13,002 nt of DNA, taken from Pseudomonadota bacterium (GTDB lineage: Bacteria > Desulfobacterota > Syntrophobacteria > Syntrophobacterales > Syntrophobacteraceae). How positions within the stretch are numbered: the first letter of the stretch is position 1; each line of letters opens with the position of its first letter. Positions 5,993 through 13,002 of the stretch are shown in pieces. Both the position numbers and the translations under genes were made by a program. The notes under the pieces were generated by a model. The model did no database searches. It saw nothing but the letters and a program-made list of their open reading frames with translations, and was not told where the DNA came from. The stretch lies in the NCBI GenBank assembly GCA_023416335.1, contig JAEZHY010000294.1, positions 1-13,002 on the forward strand, given 5' to 3'.

Positions 5993-7222
5993 TCAGTCCT
6001 TCCACAGCTTACCGGCCGTCACCACAACGCCTGCCTGCATGCACAGGATTATGGCGACGCAGCCGGGCCAGCCCGCCTGTTGCCAGAAGAAGCCGGGAAC
6101 GACCGAGCCGACTACTCCGCCCAGGTAATAGAGTGCCACATAGAGGCCGGCCGCGGACGAGCGTGCTCCGCCTGCAGCTTTACCTACCTGGCTGGATGCC
6201 GCGGACTGGCAGACGAATGCGCCCGATGCTCCGAGAGCGAGGCCGGCAATAACGACGGGAACCGACTGGATCAGGGTCAGCAGCATGCCTGCGGCGGCCA
6301 TTCCGGCCGCCCCCATCAATGCCCGGCGGTAGCCGATCCGATCGAGGATGTACCCCGCAGCCGGGGTCACCGCAGCACCGATCAGGTAGACCATGAAGAT
6401 CGAAGCAAGGGCTGCCGGCCCGAGCAAAAAGGGCCTGTCGGCAAGGTAGAAGTTGACGTAGGTAAACGAGCCGACGAGGCAGAACAGGACGTTGAATCCG
6501 ACCGCATAGGTTGCAAGCAACTGGGGGTTGTGCAGATGCTTGCGCAGGGATTTGAATGAGGCCGCGGCGTTGTTCTGTCTGACGAATTTCGTCGATCGGG
6601 GCAGGAGCCACCAGGTGACGAGGGCTCCGGCAACTGTCGCCAGGCCGAGGATTACGAACGCAACCCGCCACCCCCAGTGTGTTGCACTGAGGCCCGCGAT
6701 GAAGCGGCCGGCAAAACCTCCGATTACCGTCCCGGTTACGTAGGTGGCCATAGTGGAGCCGGTCGATCCGCTAGGAGATTCCTCACTGATGTATGCAATG
6801 GCAACGGCAATGATACCCGGGATAAAAAAGCCCTGGAGGAAACGCCATACTATCAGCTGTCCCAGGTTGCCCGCGGTTGCCGAAAGAGCGGTCGGAAGGG
6901 CAAGGCCGATCATGGCCGTGACGATCACCCGCTTGCGCCCGACCGTATCGGCCAGCAAACCGACCAGCGGAGCGGCGAGCGCCACGGCAAGGACGGGTGC
7001 GCTTACTGTAAGGCTCACCAGCAATTCCGATGCGCCGAAGAGTTCGCGGAACTGCGGCAGAAGTGGCTGCGTTACATAGAGATTAACAAATGTTGCGAAA
7101 CCCGTGATGAACAGGGCCAGAAGAGCGCCTGCCCTGCTCCGGGAAACACCCTGGGCCGGAACGGCTGTATCGGTGGCGGATTCCTGAGCTTCAGCAAGTT
7201 CCAAAGATTGTGTCCTGAGCAT
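5993..7222 (-). CDS. MFS transporter, YnfM-like
   Basis: A 409-residue major facilitator with a pattern of about 12 hydrophobic segments from residue ~32 to the end. Motif A is GLLADTVGRKRV (88-99) in the loop between TM2 and TM3. The N-terminal VNLYVTQPLLPQF, the AYISEE segment and the GxxIGGFAGRFIAG stretch match the E. coli YnfM group of drug/metabolite exporters as I recall it. The partner gene is also like E. coli: a YnfL-type LysR regulator transcribed divergently. Substrate unknown; proton-driven export is the family expectation. The start at 7222 has AGGAAAG 7 nt upstream. A second start at 7291 (GAGGAG, 4-nt gap) is in frame and would add 23 polar residues without domain content, but lies in a strong palindrome, see findings. 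The gene ends in a REP-type terminator. Confidence 0.92.
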   Translation of the reverse strand: MLRTQSLELAEAQESATDTAVPAQGVSRSRAGALLALFITGFATFVNLYVTQPLLPQFRELFGASELLVSLTVSAPVLAVALAAPLVGLLADTVGRKRVIVTAMIGLALPTALSATAGNLGQLIVWRFLQGFFIPGIIAVAIAYISEESPSGSTGSTMATYVTGTVIGGFAGRFIAGLSATHWGWRVAFVILGLATVAGALVTWWLLPRSTKFVRQNNAAASFKSLRKHLHNPQLLATYAVGFNVLFCLVGSFTYVNFYLADRPFLLGPAALASIFMVYLIGAAVTPAAGYILDRIGYRRALMGAAGMAAAGMLLTLIQSVPVVIAGLALGASGAFVCQSAASSQVGKAAGGARSSAAGLYVALYYLGGVVGSVVPGFFWQQAGWPGCVAIILCMQAGVVVTAGKLWKD

Positions 7223-7247
7223 AAAACGTCTTTCCTGTTGCCTGGAG

Positions 7248-7299
7248 GGAGAGTCATGCTCGAGTCGGTCCGGCGTGACTCTCTCATGCATGACTCTCC
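7248..7299. repeat. 12-bp inverted repeat in the transporter leader
   Basis: GGAGAGTCATGC (7248-7259) and GCATGACTCTCC (7288-7299) are perfectly complementary, with an inner GAGTC/GACTC pair (7262-7266/7277-7281). In the minus-strand mRNA the right arm contains the alternative ATG (7291) and most of its GAGGAG. It could be a translational switch or a dyad operator. Confidence 0.65.
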
Positions 7300-7546
7300 T
7301 CAAGAAAGGTCGGGGAGTTATTTCCCCGCGGCCCGGGGATTCTCCCGTTCCTTCACCCGGTTGGGGAACGAAACCCAGGTGATTTATATACACTCCGGCC
7401 GGAGACACTTCGATCCGTGACGCCCCTCTGCACGGTCAGCGCGCCAGGATCATCCAACTGACCAACCCAGTTTCCCCGGCAATCAGAAGTTGGCCATATG
7501 TTTAAGGCCGCAGTATTAAGATGTCCAATATATTGTTTATGCATTA

Positions 7547-7567
7547 TTAATATGCTAAAAGTATTAA
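7547..7567. promoter_or_regulatory. LysR-type binding dyad TTAATA-N9-TATTAA
   Basis: A perfect 6-bp inverted repeat with 9-bp spacing that contains the canonical T-N11-A LysR box. It lies 123 bp upstream of the regulator start and about 325 bp from the transporter start, where a LysR regulator would both repress itself and control the divergent gene. Confidence 0.6.
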
Positions 7568-7689
7568 AAAGAGGATGCGACATTTTCGGGCTCCCGGCCG
7601 GCACGGTCAGGAAACCGTGCCTCAACCCAACGGGGCTTTCCACTCAGAGCGAAATTTCATTCTCGCGCTCAAGAGGTTTGGGAGATACC

Positions 7690-8607
7690 ATGGAACTCAG
7701 GCACTTACGATATTTTGTCACCGTCGCCGAGGAACTGCATTTCGGACGGGCCGCGGAACGGCTTGCGATAGCCCAGCCGCCTTTAAGCCAGCAGATAAAG
7801 GCTTTGGAAGAGGAAATCGGGGTCCCGCTGCTTTCCCGAACCAAACGCAAAGTGGAACTCACGGCGGCCGGGAAGGCCTTCCTGGCCGAAACCCGCAAGA
7901 TTCTCGTTCACACCGATCAGGCAAAACGGGCCGCCCTGCGCGCTTCCCGGGGAGAGGTCGGCCAGTTGGAAGTCGGATTCGTGAGTTCGGCCGTTTACGG
8001 CAAGGTGCCCTCGATTTTTCATCAGATGCGGACGCATTACCCGGACATTGCCTTGGTGCTGCAGGACCTGACAAGCGAGGAGCAGGTCGCGGCCATGAAG
8101 GCACATCGGCTCGACGTCGGCCTGGTGCGCCCACCGGTTCCCGATGCGGAATCGCTCGTAATGCAGATCGTCTGGCGGGAACCGCTGGTCATTGCGCTTC
8201 CGCGCGGCCACCGCCTCGCACGACTGAGCCAAATCCCCCTCGCGGAACTCGCCGAAGAGCATTTCCTCATGGTACCCCGTCATTTCGGGCCGGGGTTTTA
8301 TGACCAGGTCATTCGCAGCTGCGCCCAGGCCGGCTTTTCTCCAAAAGTGGTCCAGGAAGCCCGTACCCACCAGACAATCATAAGCCTGATCGCAGGAGGT
8401 ATAGGCGTATCGATTGTCGCGGCCTCCCTGCAGAACTTCCGACGCACCGGGGTCGTCTACCGGCCGATCAAGCCGCCCATTCCCACAACCGACCTGGCGG
8501 TCATGTGGCGCCCGGACGACGATTCGCCCGCGCTTCGCTCCTTCCTGGAAGTCATCTGGCAGGTGGCCGAAGTCAAGAGCCCGCAACAGGGATGGGCCAG
8601 GCGTTGA
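7690..8607 (+). CDS. LysR-family transcriptional regulator, YnfL-like
   Basis: A 305-residue LysR regulator of normal length. The N-terminal winged HTH covers residues 1-60: MELRHLRYFVTVAEELHFGR, then AERLAIAQPPLSQQIKALEE (22-41), the conserved recognition helix, and LLSRTKRKVELTAAGKAFL. The effector-binding domain spans about 90-295, with GLVRPPVPDAESL and the HTIISLIAGGIGVSIVAASL segment typical of the group. It most resembles the YnfL/BenM-CatM-like branch, whose members sense small carboxylates or aromatics; the effector here is unknown. The start at 7690 has GGGAG with a 5-nt gap and places the HTH at the extreme N-terminus; an upstream ATG at 7498 would add 64 residues of non-family sequence. 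The divergent MFS gene is the likely main target. Confidence 0.95.
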   Translation: MELRHLRYFVTVAEELHFGRAAERLAIAQPPLSQQIKALEEEIGVPLLSRTKRKVELTAAGKAFLAETRKILVHTDQAKRAALRASRGEVGQLEVGFVSSAVYGKVPSIFHQMRTHYPDIALVLQDLTSEEQVAAMKAHRLDVGLVRPPVPDAESLVMQIVWREPLVIALPRGHRLARLSQIPLAELAEEHFLMVPRHFGPGFYDQVIRSCAQAGFSPKVVQEARTHQTIISLIAGGIGVSIVAASLQNFRRTGVVYRPIKPPIPTTDLAVMWRPDDDSPALRSFLEVIWQVAEVKSPQQGWARR

Positions 8608-8610
8608 CCC

Positions 8611-8633
8611 CCGGGGAATTTCCCGGTGTTTTT
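8611..8633 (+). terminator. Intrinsic terminator after the LysR gene
   Basis: CCGGG (8611-8615) and CCCGG (8622-8626), extendable by a G·T pair, are followed by TGTTTTT. It starts 4 nt past the stop codon. A second hairpin, CCCGTCT/AGACGGG (8640-8646/8655-8661), follows without a T-run. Confidence 0.65.
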
Positions 8634-8799
8634 CCGATCCCCGTCTGTCCGGAAAGACGGGAAAAGCCGGTCCAAAACAAAGCCTGCAATTTTTTCAGCT
8701 CACTGTTCGCTGGCGAGTGCTCACTGTCCTGTAGCCGAATCGCGCCCCTCGCGCGTCTTAACCACTGGGCCGGCGGGGGGTATTTTGGATACGTCGGGT

Positions 8800-8828
8800 T
8801 TGAGCCTCTTGCCGATATGGGTTATCAT
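8800..8828 (+). promoter_or_regulatory. Putative sigma-70 promoter of the AsmA-like gene
   Basis: TTGAGC (8800-8805), 17-bp spacer, TATCAT (8823-8828). The -10 box matches 5 of 6 and the -35 box 4 of 6. The start near 8835 would leave a structured leader of about 175 nt. Confidence 0.45.
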
Positions 8829-9009
8829 ATTGCCCTTGCAGTATTAAGATGGAGGGAACTCAGACTAATCAGGCTCTAAAGGCCGCATAATGCATGACCC
8901 GCCTGCCCATGGATTGAGGCGGGAGAAGCCGCAGCAAGTGGGAGGGCTTGTTCTGAGGCGGTTTTCAGTTTTCCGGCGACCGGTCTCCTATCGTTCAAAA
9001 GAGAAGTGA

Positions 9010-12000
9010 ATGGCCAAGACTAGAAAAATACTAATCTGGGGAGGCACAGGCGCGGGGATTTTCGCAGTCCTGCTTGTCGCGCTAGTGCTGGTCCTTCCCC
9101 AGATTTTGAATACCGACGCTATCGAACACACCATAGCCTCTACGCTGGAGACGCGTTACCACGTGCGCACGGAGAGGGTGGAGATCGCAATTCTGCCCTA
9201 TCCCCGGCTTATCCTGCACGGGGCAAGAATGACAGTTCCCGAGGTGCTCACCGCAAATGCCGAGCAGGTTGCGGTTTCTCCGAAACTCCTTCCCCTGCTC
9301 ACCGGGAAGATCATGCCGTCTTCTGTCGATATGCTCACGCCAAGGGTTGTCGCGCGACTTCCCGAACAATCCGCGTCTAATCAATCCGAAGCCGCCGCCC
9401 ATCATCGTATCGCGAGAATCAGGGACAAGCTCGCGCAGCTTCAGGGCACGATCCTCGCCGCCATGCCGGGCGTGGTGTTCGACATCAACGACGGCAGCCT
9501 CGAGATTTACTCCGGGCAGGACCGCGTATTCTGGTTCCAGGAAATCGACCTGAGAAGTTCCGTCCATGCGCACGGGATAGAATTCGAACTCTCGACCGGC
9601 AAGTCCGACCTCTGGAATGCCTTCACTTTCAACGGCCGGCTCGATCCGAGCACATGGAAGAGTTCCGGTGAGTTAAACCTGACCGGCGGTACTCCACTCG
9701 ATGCGATTCGCTACTTCCTGCCTGCGGCCTCGCAGCGTGTAAGCGATGCCCAGGTGGACCTCAAACTGAACATTTCAGCCGACGGTCCCGGAAATATTCG
9801 CGCAGACTTCAATGCAACGGTCCCGCAACTGACCCTGGATGACGAGCTGGATAAGACGGTGGTGCAAAACGGCTTGATTGCCGGATTCCTCGTTGCCGAC
9901 AATGAGGGCGTGGACGTATCGCTCACACAATTCCGTCTGGATTACCCGCGCCTCAGCATTACCGGCAGGTACGTCGAAAAATACGCCGATCAGAGTTTCG
10001 GAATAGACCTCGAGGGGCGGGACACTGACGCGACTGCCGTTAGAAGCGCCATTCTCGCCTGGGACAAGGACAGCCAGGTGGTGCGCAAGATTTTCGAGAT
10101 CATCCGCGCCGGGGAAGTCCCGACCATTACGTTCAGCGCGCACACCAATAAGGCGTCCGAACTCAAGAAGCTGGAAAACTTCACCATCAAGGGCAGGATC
10201 GAAAAAGGAACGATCTTCCCTCCCAAAGCGGAGTTGCTGGTCGAGGACGCGCGGGGTGACGTGACGGTCTCGAACGGCATTCTCGAGGCGATGAACCTTT
10301 ACGGGAAAACAGCGACCGGCACAACGACATTCGACGGGTCGCTCAGAATAGGGCTCAGGGGCGGGGATGCTCCCTTTCACCTGGACCTGCCTCTCGATGC
10401 GGATCTTTCGGAACTTCCCGACGTACTGAACCGGGTCGTCGACAGCGAGGCATTCAAACATGAGCTGGCGCTGATAAAAGATGTAAAGGGAAGAGCCCGC
10501 GGACGTCTCCTTCTGGGGGAGAACCTCAAAGACGTCAAAGTGAGAGTCGAAACGGGTCAGTTCCAGCTCGACGGCCGATATGACCGCATCGCGGAGCCGC
10601 TGGAATTGTCGGGGGCTTCTTTCCTCCTTGAAGGCTCGAAGGTTTCAGGCACCGGGCTGGCCGGAAAAATCGGCAGGTCGAAATTCACGGACCTGACGGC
10701 CTCTTATGACTGGAAGGATGGGAAGAATCTCCAGTTCAATACTTCGGTCATGGCGGTGGTCTCCCTGGATCTCCTCAACCCGGTCATCAACTGGCCGGAA
10801 AACTGGCAGAAGGCAATGAACGGGAGCCTTCCCAAAGGGGTTCTCGTTTTCGACTCCCTGGATTTCAAGGGCCCGATACCGGATCGCTCCAAGTGGGCCT
10901 TTAAAGCAGGCGGGACGATCGAAGAAGTCACTTTCCACAGCAACCGGCTCACCGGCCCCGTGAAGCTCAGCTCCGGCACATTCGATCTGAGCGACGACGA
11001 CGTGCGTCTGAAGGAAGTCGGTGCAACCCTGGCGGATTCTTCGGTCACAGTCTCGGGAACCCTCAAGGGCTGGTTTGAGAATCTGCGCTCGGCAGACCTC
11101 ACTTTCGGCGGACAACTCGGTCCGAAAGGCAACAGGGATATCGCCGGGATCGTAGGCCTCCCGAGTGCGCTCAGGGCCATATCCAACCTGGTCGTCAGCA
11201 ACTCCCACATGGTGTGGAAGAAAGATCAGAGCACGGTTTTCGATGGAGAAATGCAGGTATCGTCCGGTCCGCGCGTTACGATCGGCAAAGTCGAGCGCAC
11301 CAAGGCTGAGCTTTCAATAGAGGACCTGGCGATCAAAGACCCGGATTCCGATGCCATGATTTCCATCAAGTCCGGCGAGGGCCAGGTTAATGTCAAGTTC
11401 TCGGGCACTCTCAGCAACAGGACCGTCGACAAGCTCCTGACCGAAAACAAAATGCTTACCGGACCGATCCAGGGAAAATTCAACGCGCAGCTGTTTCTGG
11501 ATTCCCCCAAGAAATCCACGGCACAGGGACAGGTCAGGATATCGGGGTTCCAGCTTCCGTTGAACCGCGCCGTTCCAGCCCGGATTGAGAACGCAACACT
11601 TGAAGCCAACGGAAACAGAATAGACGTCAGGTCTGCCGTGATAAGCTGGAACGGCAGCAGGCTGAGCCTCGGCGGCAATATCACAATCACTGAAGCCGCT
11701 TACAATGTGGATATGAACGCTTTCGCGGACGACCTGAACCTGGAGAGCCTGCTCAAATCCAAAGAGGAGAGCAAAGGAGACGGGACCGACCTGGTCGAAA
11801 AAGCCGAGCAGAAGCCCGGCAAGGCCTGGGATACCCCGGTCAGGGGAACCATCCGGGTGCGCAGCGAACGCCTGACCTACGGGAAACTGACCTGGAACCC
11901 CGCCAATGCGGATCTGGTACTCAGCCCCGGGCTGATTGACGTCCGGATCAACCAGGCAAACCTGTGCGGGATATCGACGGTCGGGAAAATCGCAATCACG

Positions 12001-12741
12001 CGGGACGGACTCAAGCTGGCAATCACTCCAAAATCCAGGGACCAGGACCTCGAGCCGGCATTGTCCTGCATTTTCAACAAGCAGCACCTGCTTTCCGGCA
12101 AATTCGACATGACAGGAAATCTCACCGCATCCGTAAATGGCGGGAAACTGGTCGACACCCTCGAAGGAGACATAGACTTCACCGCGAAACACGGCCGCAT
12201 TTACAGGTACGACACGTTCGCCAAGATTGTTTCTATGCTGAGCATAACAGAGATATACCGCGGGGTGCTTCCCGACCTTTTCACCGAAGGCTGTGCTTAC
12301 GACAAGATCATAGTAAAGGGCAAGATCAAAAACGGGAAACTGACCTTGTCCGAATCCGTTGTGGACGGCCCCTGTGTTAAGATGGTGTTCCGCGGGGATG
12401 TGGATTTCGCGAAGAAGAAGATGGACGTGAATGCATTGGTGACCCCGCTGAGGACCGTGGACCGAATTGTCGGGGCCGTGCCGGTTCTCGGGAAGCTCCT
12501 TGACGGGGTATTCTTTTCGGTTCCCGTCCGTGTACTCGGAGACATCTCCGACCCCGCAGTCATCCCAATGTCCCCAACCGCTGTCGGCGAAGAATTATTC
12601 GGATTCATGAAAAGGACCTTCCGGCTGCCCTTAACGATTCTCCAGCCGCTTGCCGAAGGCCAGGGATCACAGGATCAGGGAAACGAGGACCGGAATCCCA
12701 CCCCTAATTCCATCATGAGAGATCGTGTGAACGATCATTAG
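9010..12741 (+). CDS. Large AsmA-like membrane-anchored protein
   Basis: A 1243-residue protein with one N-terminal membrane segment (about residues 7-31) after a short basic start (MAKTRK), then a very long region rich in alternating beta-strand patterns. This matches the AsmA/TamB/YhdP superfamily: inner-membrane-anchored beta-groove proteins crossing the periplasm and moving phospholipids toward the outer membrane or supporting its assembly. The first 100 residues (AIEHTIASTLETRYHVRTER, LPYPRLILHGARM, then LLTGKIMPSSVDML) match the AsmA N-terminal pattern. The C-terminal part (about 1050-1195: DFTAKHGRIYRYDTFAKIVS, then KIIVKGKIKNGKLTLSE, FRGDVDFAKKKMDVNALVTP) is the AsmA-like C-terminal module. 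A polar tail of ~30 residues ends the protein. It is longer than E. coli AsmA (617) and near YhdP/TamB size. The ribosome binding site is weak (AGAGAAG, 3-nt gap). Monocistronic with its own leader. Cargo unknown. Confidence 0.9.
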   Translation: MAKTRKILIWGGTGAGIFAVLLVALVLVLPQILNTDAIEHTIASTLETRYHVRTERVEIAILPYPRLILHGARMTVPEVLTANAEQVAVSPKLLPLLTGKIMPSSVDMLTPRVVARLPEQSASNQSEAAAHHRIARIRDKLAQLQGTILAAMPGVVFDINDGSLEIYSGQDRVFWFQEIDLRSSVHAHGIEFELSTGKSDLWNAFTFNGRLDPSTWKSSGELNLTGGTPLDAIRYFLPAASQRVSDAQVDLKLNISADGPGNIRADFNATVPQLTLDDELDKTVVQNGLIAGFLVADNEGVDVSLTQFRLDYPRLSITGRYVEKYADQSFGIDLEGRDTDATAVRSAILAWDKDSQVVRKIFEIIRAGEVPTITFSAHTNKASELKKLENFTIKGRIEKGTIFPPKAELLVEDARGDVTVSNGILEAMNLYGKTATGTTTFDGSLRIGLRGGDAPFHLDLPLDADLSELPDVLNRVVDSEAFKHELALIKDVKGRARGRLLLGENLKDVKVRVETGQFQLDGRYDRIAEPLELSGASFLLEGSKVSGTGLAGKIGRSKFTDLTASYDWKDGKNLQFNTSVMAVVSLDLLNPVINWPENWQKAMNGSLPKGVLVFDSLDFKGPIPDRSKWAFKAGGTIEEVTFHSNRLTGPVKLSSGTFDLSDDDVRLKEVGATLADSSVTVSGTLKGWFENLRSADLTFGGQLGPKGNRDIAGIVGLPSALRAISNLVVSNSHMVWKKDQSTVFDGEMQVSSGPRVTIGKVERTKAELSIEDLAIKDPDSDAMISIKSGEGQVNVKFSGTLSNRTVDKLLTENKMLTGPIQGKFNAQLFLDSPKKSTAQGQVRISGFQLPLNRAVPARIENATLEANGNRIDVRSAVISWNGSRLSLGGNITITEAAYNVDMNAFADDLNLESLLKSKEESKGDGTDLVEKAEQKPGKAWDTPVRGTIRVRSERLTYGKLTWNPANADLVLSPGLIDVRINQANLCGISTVGKIAITRDGLKLAITPKSRDQDLEPALSCIFNKQHLLSGKFDMTGNLTASVNGGKLVDTLEGDIDFTAKHGRIYRYDTFAKIVSMLSITEIYRGVLPDLFTEGCAYDKIIVKGKIKNGKLTLSESVVDGPCVKMVFRGDVDFAKKKMDVNALVTPLRTVDRIVGAVPVLGKLLDGVFFSVPVRVLGDISDPAVIPMSPTAVGEELFGFMKRTFRLPLTILQPLAEGQGSQDQGNEDRNPTPNSIMRDRVNDH
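12721..12736. repeat. Hairpin GATCGT-GTGA-ACGATC at the AsmA gene end
   Basis: A perfect 6-bp stem overlapping the last codons of the AsmA-like gene. A second stem, CCCCG-CGA-CGGGG, follows about 12 bp past the stop. Neither has a T-run, so termination here is unclear. Confidence 0.4.
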
Positions 12742-13002
12742 GCAAGACACCCCGCGACGGGGAACTACGGTCGATTTCTCCGCAAGTATACGCAAAATGG
12801 AGACCGCGCCGGTTGGACATCTTGTCCGCCACCCCCTATTGAGAGACGGGCCCCAACCGGAAAGGACCGTATGCAAGTCATGTACCTCCGGCAAAGCCGG
12901 AGGCTTGTAAAACCGTGGACCGCTCAAAGCGGTTGTAAACCATTGGCCACCTAAAAGGTGGCGACTATTAAAACATGTTCAGTTGGTCCAATCTGCGGTC
13001 TT
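12742..13002. other. Gene-free right end with many short inverted repeats
   Basis: 261 bp with no supportable gene. CCGGTTGG pairs with CCAACCGG (about 12811 and 12853), GGACA-TCTT-TGTCC-like pairing lies between them, and the triple hairpin array follows. Confidence 0.5.
12885..12962. repeat. Array of three tri-nucleotide-loop hairpins
   Basis: Hairpin 1: CCTCCGGC-AAA-GCCGGAGG (12885-12903). Hairpin 2: ACCGCT-CAA-AGCGGT (12919-12933). Hairpin 3: GCCACCT-AAA-AGGTGGC (12946-12962). All have perfect stems and 3-nt loops, spaced by 12-15 bp. The motif GTGGACCGCTCAAAG (12915-12929) recurs inverted, with one mismatch, at 28-42. This is a structured repeat family, perhaps of the REP or IS200/IS605-associated palindrome kind; the family is not identified. 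Confidence 0.7.

Larger units (their letters stand above)
7223..7689. promoter_or_regulatory. Divergent control region between transporter and LysR genes
   Basis: 467 bp without a supportable gene. It holds an AT-rich block (7495-7570) fit for promoters, a LysR-type dyad at 7547-7567, a perfect palindrome CTCCGGCCGGAG (7393-7404), and a hairpin GGCACGGT/ACCGTGCC (7600-7607/7614-7621) in the LysR leader. The transporter side has several further GC-rich stems (about 7310-7365), making a long structured leader. Confidence 0.6.
8608..9009. other. Intergenic region upstream of the AsmA-like gene
   Basis: 402 bp without a supportable gene. It holds the LysR terminator, a direct repeat GCTCACTGT (8698-8706 and 8719-8727), a putative promoter at 8800, and in the AsmA leader a hairpin CCCGCCT/AGGCGGG near 8898-8924. 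Short open frames across it show no family signal. Confidence 0.55.

Noticed and set aside
7300..7420. Possible cobalamin or TPP riboswitch in the structured transporter leader
   Set aside because: GC-rich stems occur, but none of the diagnostic conserved boxes are visible.
7498..7689. 64-residue N-terminal extension of the LysR regulator
   Set aside because: It precedes the HTH that normally starts at residue 1-3, crosses the LysR box and hairpin, and a good ribosome binding site serves the start at 7690.
8733..8785. tRNA-like stretch on the minus strand (CCCAGTGGTTAAGACGC resembling a D-arm, ATTCG resembling a T-loop)
   Set aside because: No acceptor pairing, no anticodon stem-loop and no proper TΨC arm could be laid out; most likely a coincidence or a very decayed fragment.
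7510..8851. Exact 14-bp repeat GCAGTATTAAGATG at 7510-7523 and 8838-8851
   Set aside because: One such match of 14 bp is not rare by chance in 13 kb, and no further similarity extends from it.
1..13002. CRISPR array
   Set aside because: No regularly spaced identical repeats with unique spacers; the hairpins at 12885-12962 differ in sequence.

Overview
The window looks like chromosomal DNA of a Gram-negative, GC-rich, probably flagellated bacterium. I favour a Desulfobacterota/'deltaproteobacterial' lineage, as an inference from the mix of a PEP-CTERM sorting tail, a tmRNA tag ending in AVAA, a chemoreceptor with a sigma-28-type promoter, a very large AsmA-like protein and many intergenic palindromes. 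No 16S or other strong taxonomic marker is present.

Left part (1-1117): a decayed accessory region abutting the 3' end of the tmRNA gene. It holds hairpin repeats, an orphan PEP-CTERM C-terminal tail, a fragment resembling a ParB-like DNA-binding protein, and the N-terminal third or so of a phage-type tyrosine recombinase, with a direct repeat of a TTGTACAA palindrome just upstream. The complete tmRNA gene (ssrA, minus strand, 1118-1474) follows with its own promoter. An integrase remnant next to the ssrA 3' end is the classic layout of an island inserted there and later eroded.

Middle part: a stand-alone SAM-dependent methyltransferase (1937-2917, +), a strong terminator, and a convergent methyl-accepting chemotaxis protein (2999-4882, -). 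The receptor has two CZB-like His/Cys zinc-site modules in its predicted periplasmic part, no clear HAMP domain, and a near-consensus FliA promoter. Next is a gene-free stretch of 1.1 kb (4883-5992) with dyads and REP-like palindromes; two inverted copies of a GTAGGATGGGT repeat form hairpin-plus-T-run terminators.

Right part: an MFS transporter of the YnfM type (-) and a divergent LysR regulator of the YnfL type (+). They share an intergenic region with a textbook T-N11-A LysR dyad and a structured transporter leader. Last comes a 1243-residue membrane-anchored AsmA-like protein (9010-12741, +), a candidate for inter-membrane lipid transfer or outer-membrane homeostasis. The window ends in three consecutive tri-nucleotide-loop hairpins whose middle member shares a 15-bp core, inverted, with the hairpin at the left edge.

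I did not find a clear new multi-gene system. The best leads are the tandem CZB receptor, the hairpin family at both edges, the ssrA island scar, and the start-codon-sequestering palindrome in the transporter leader.
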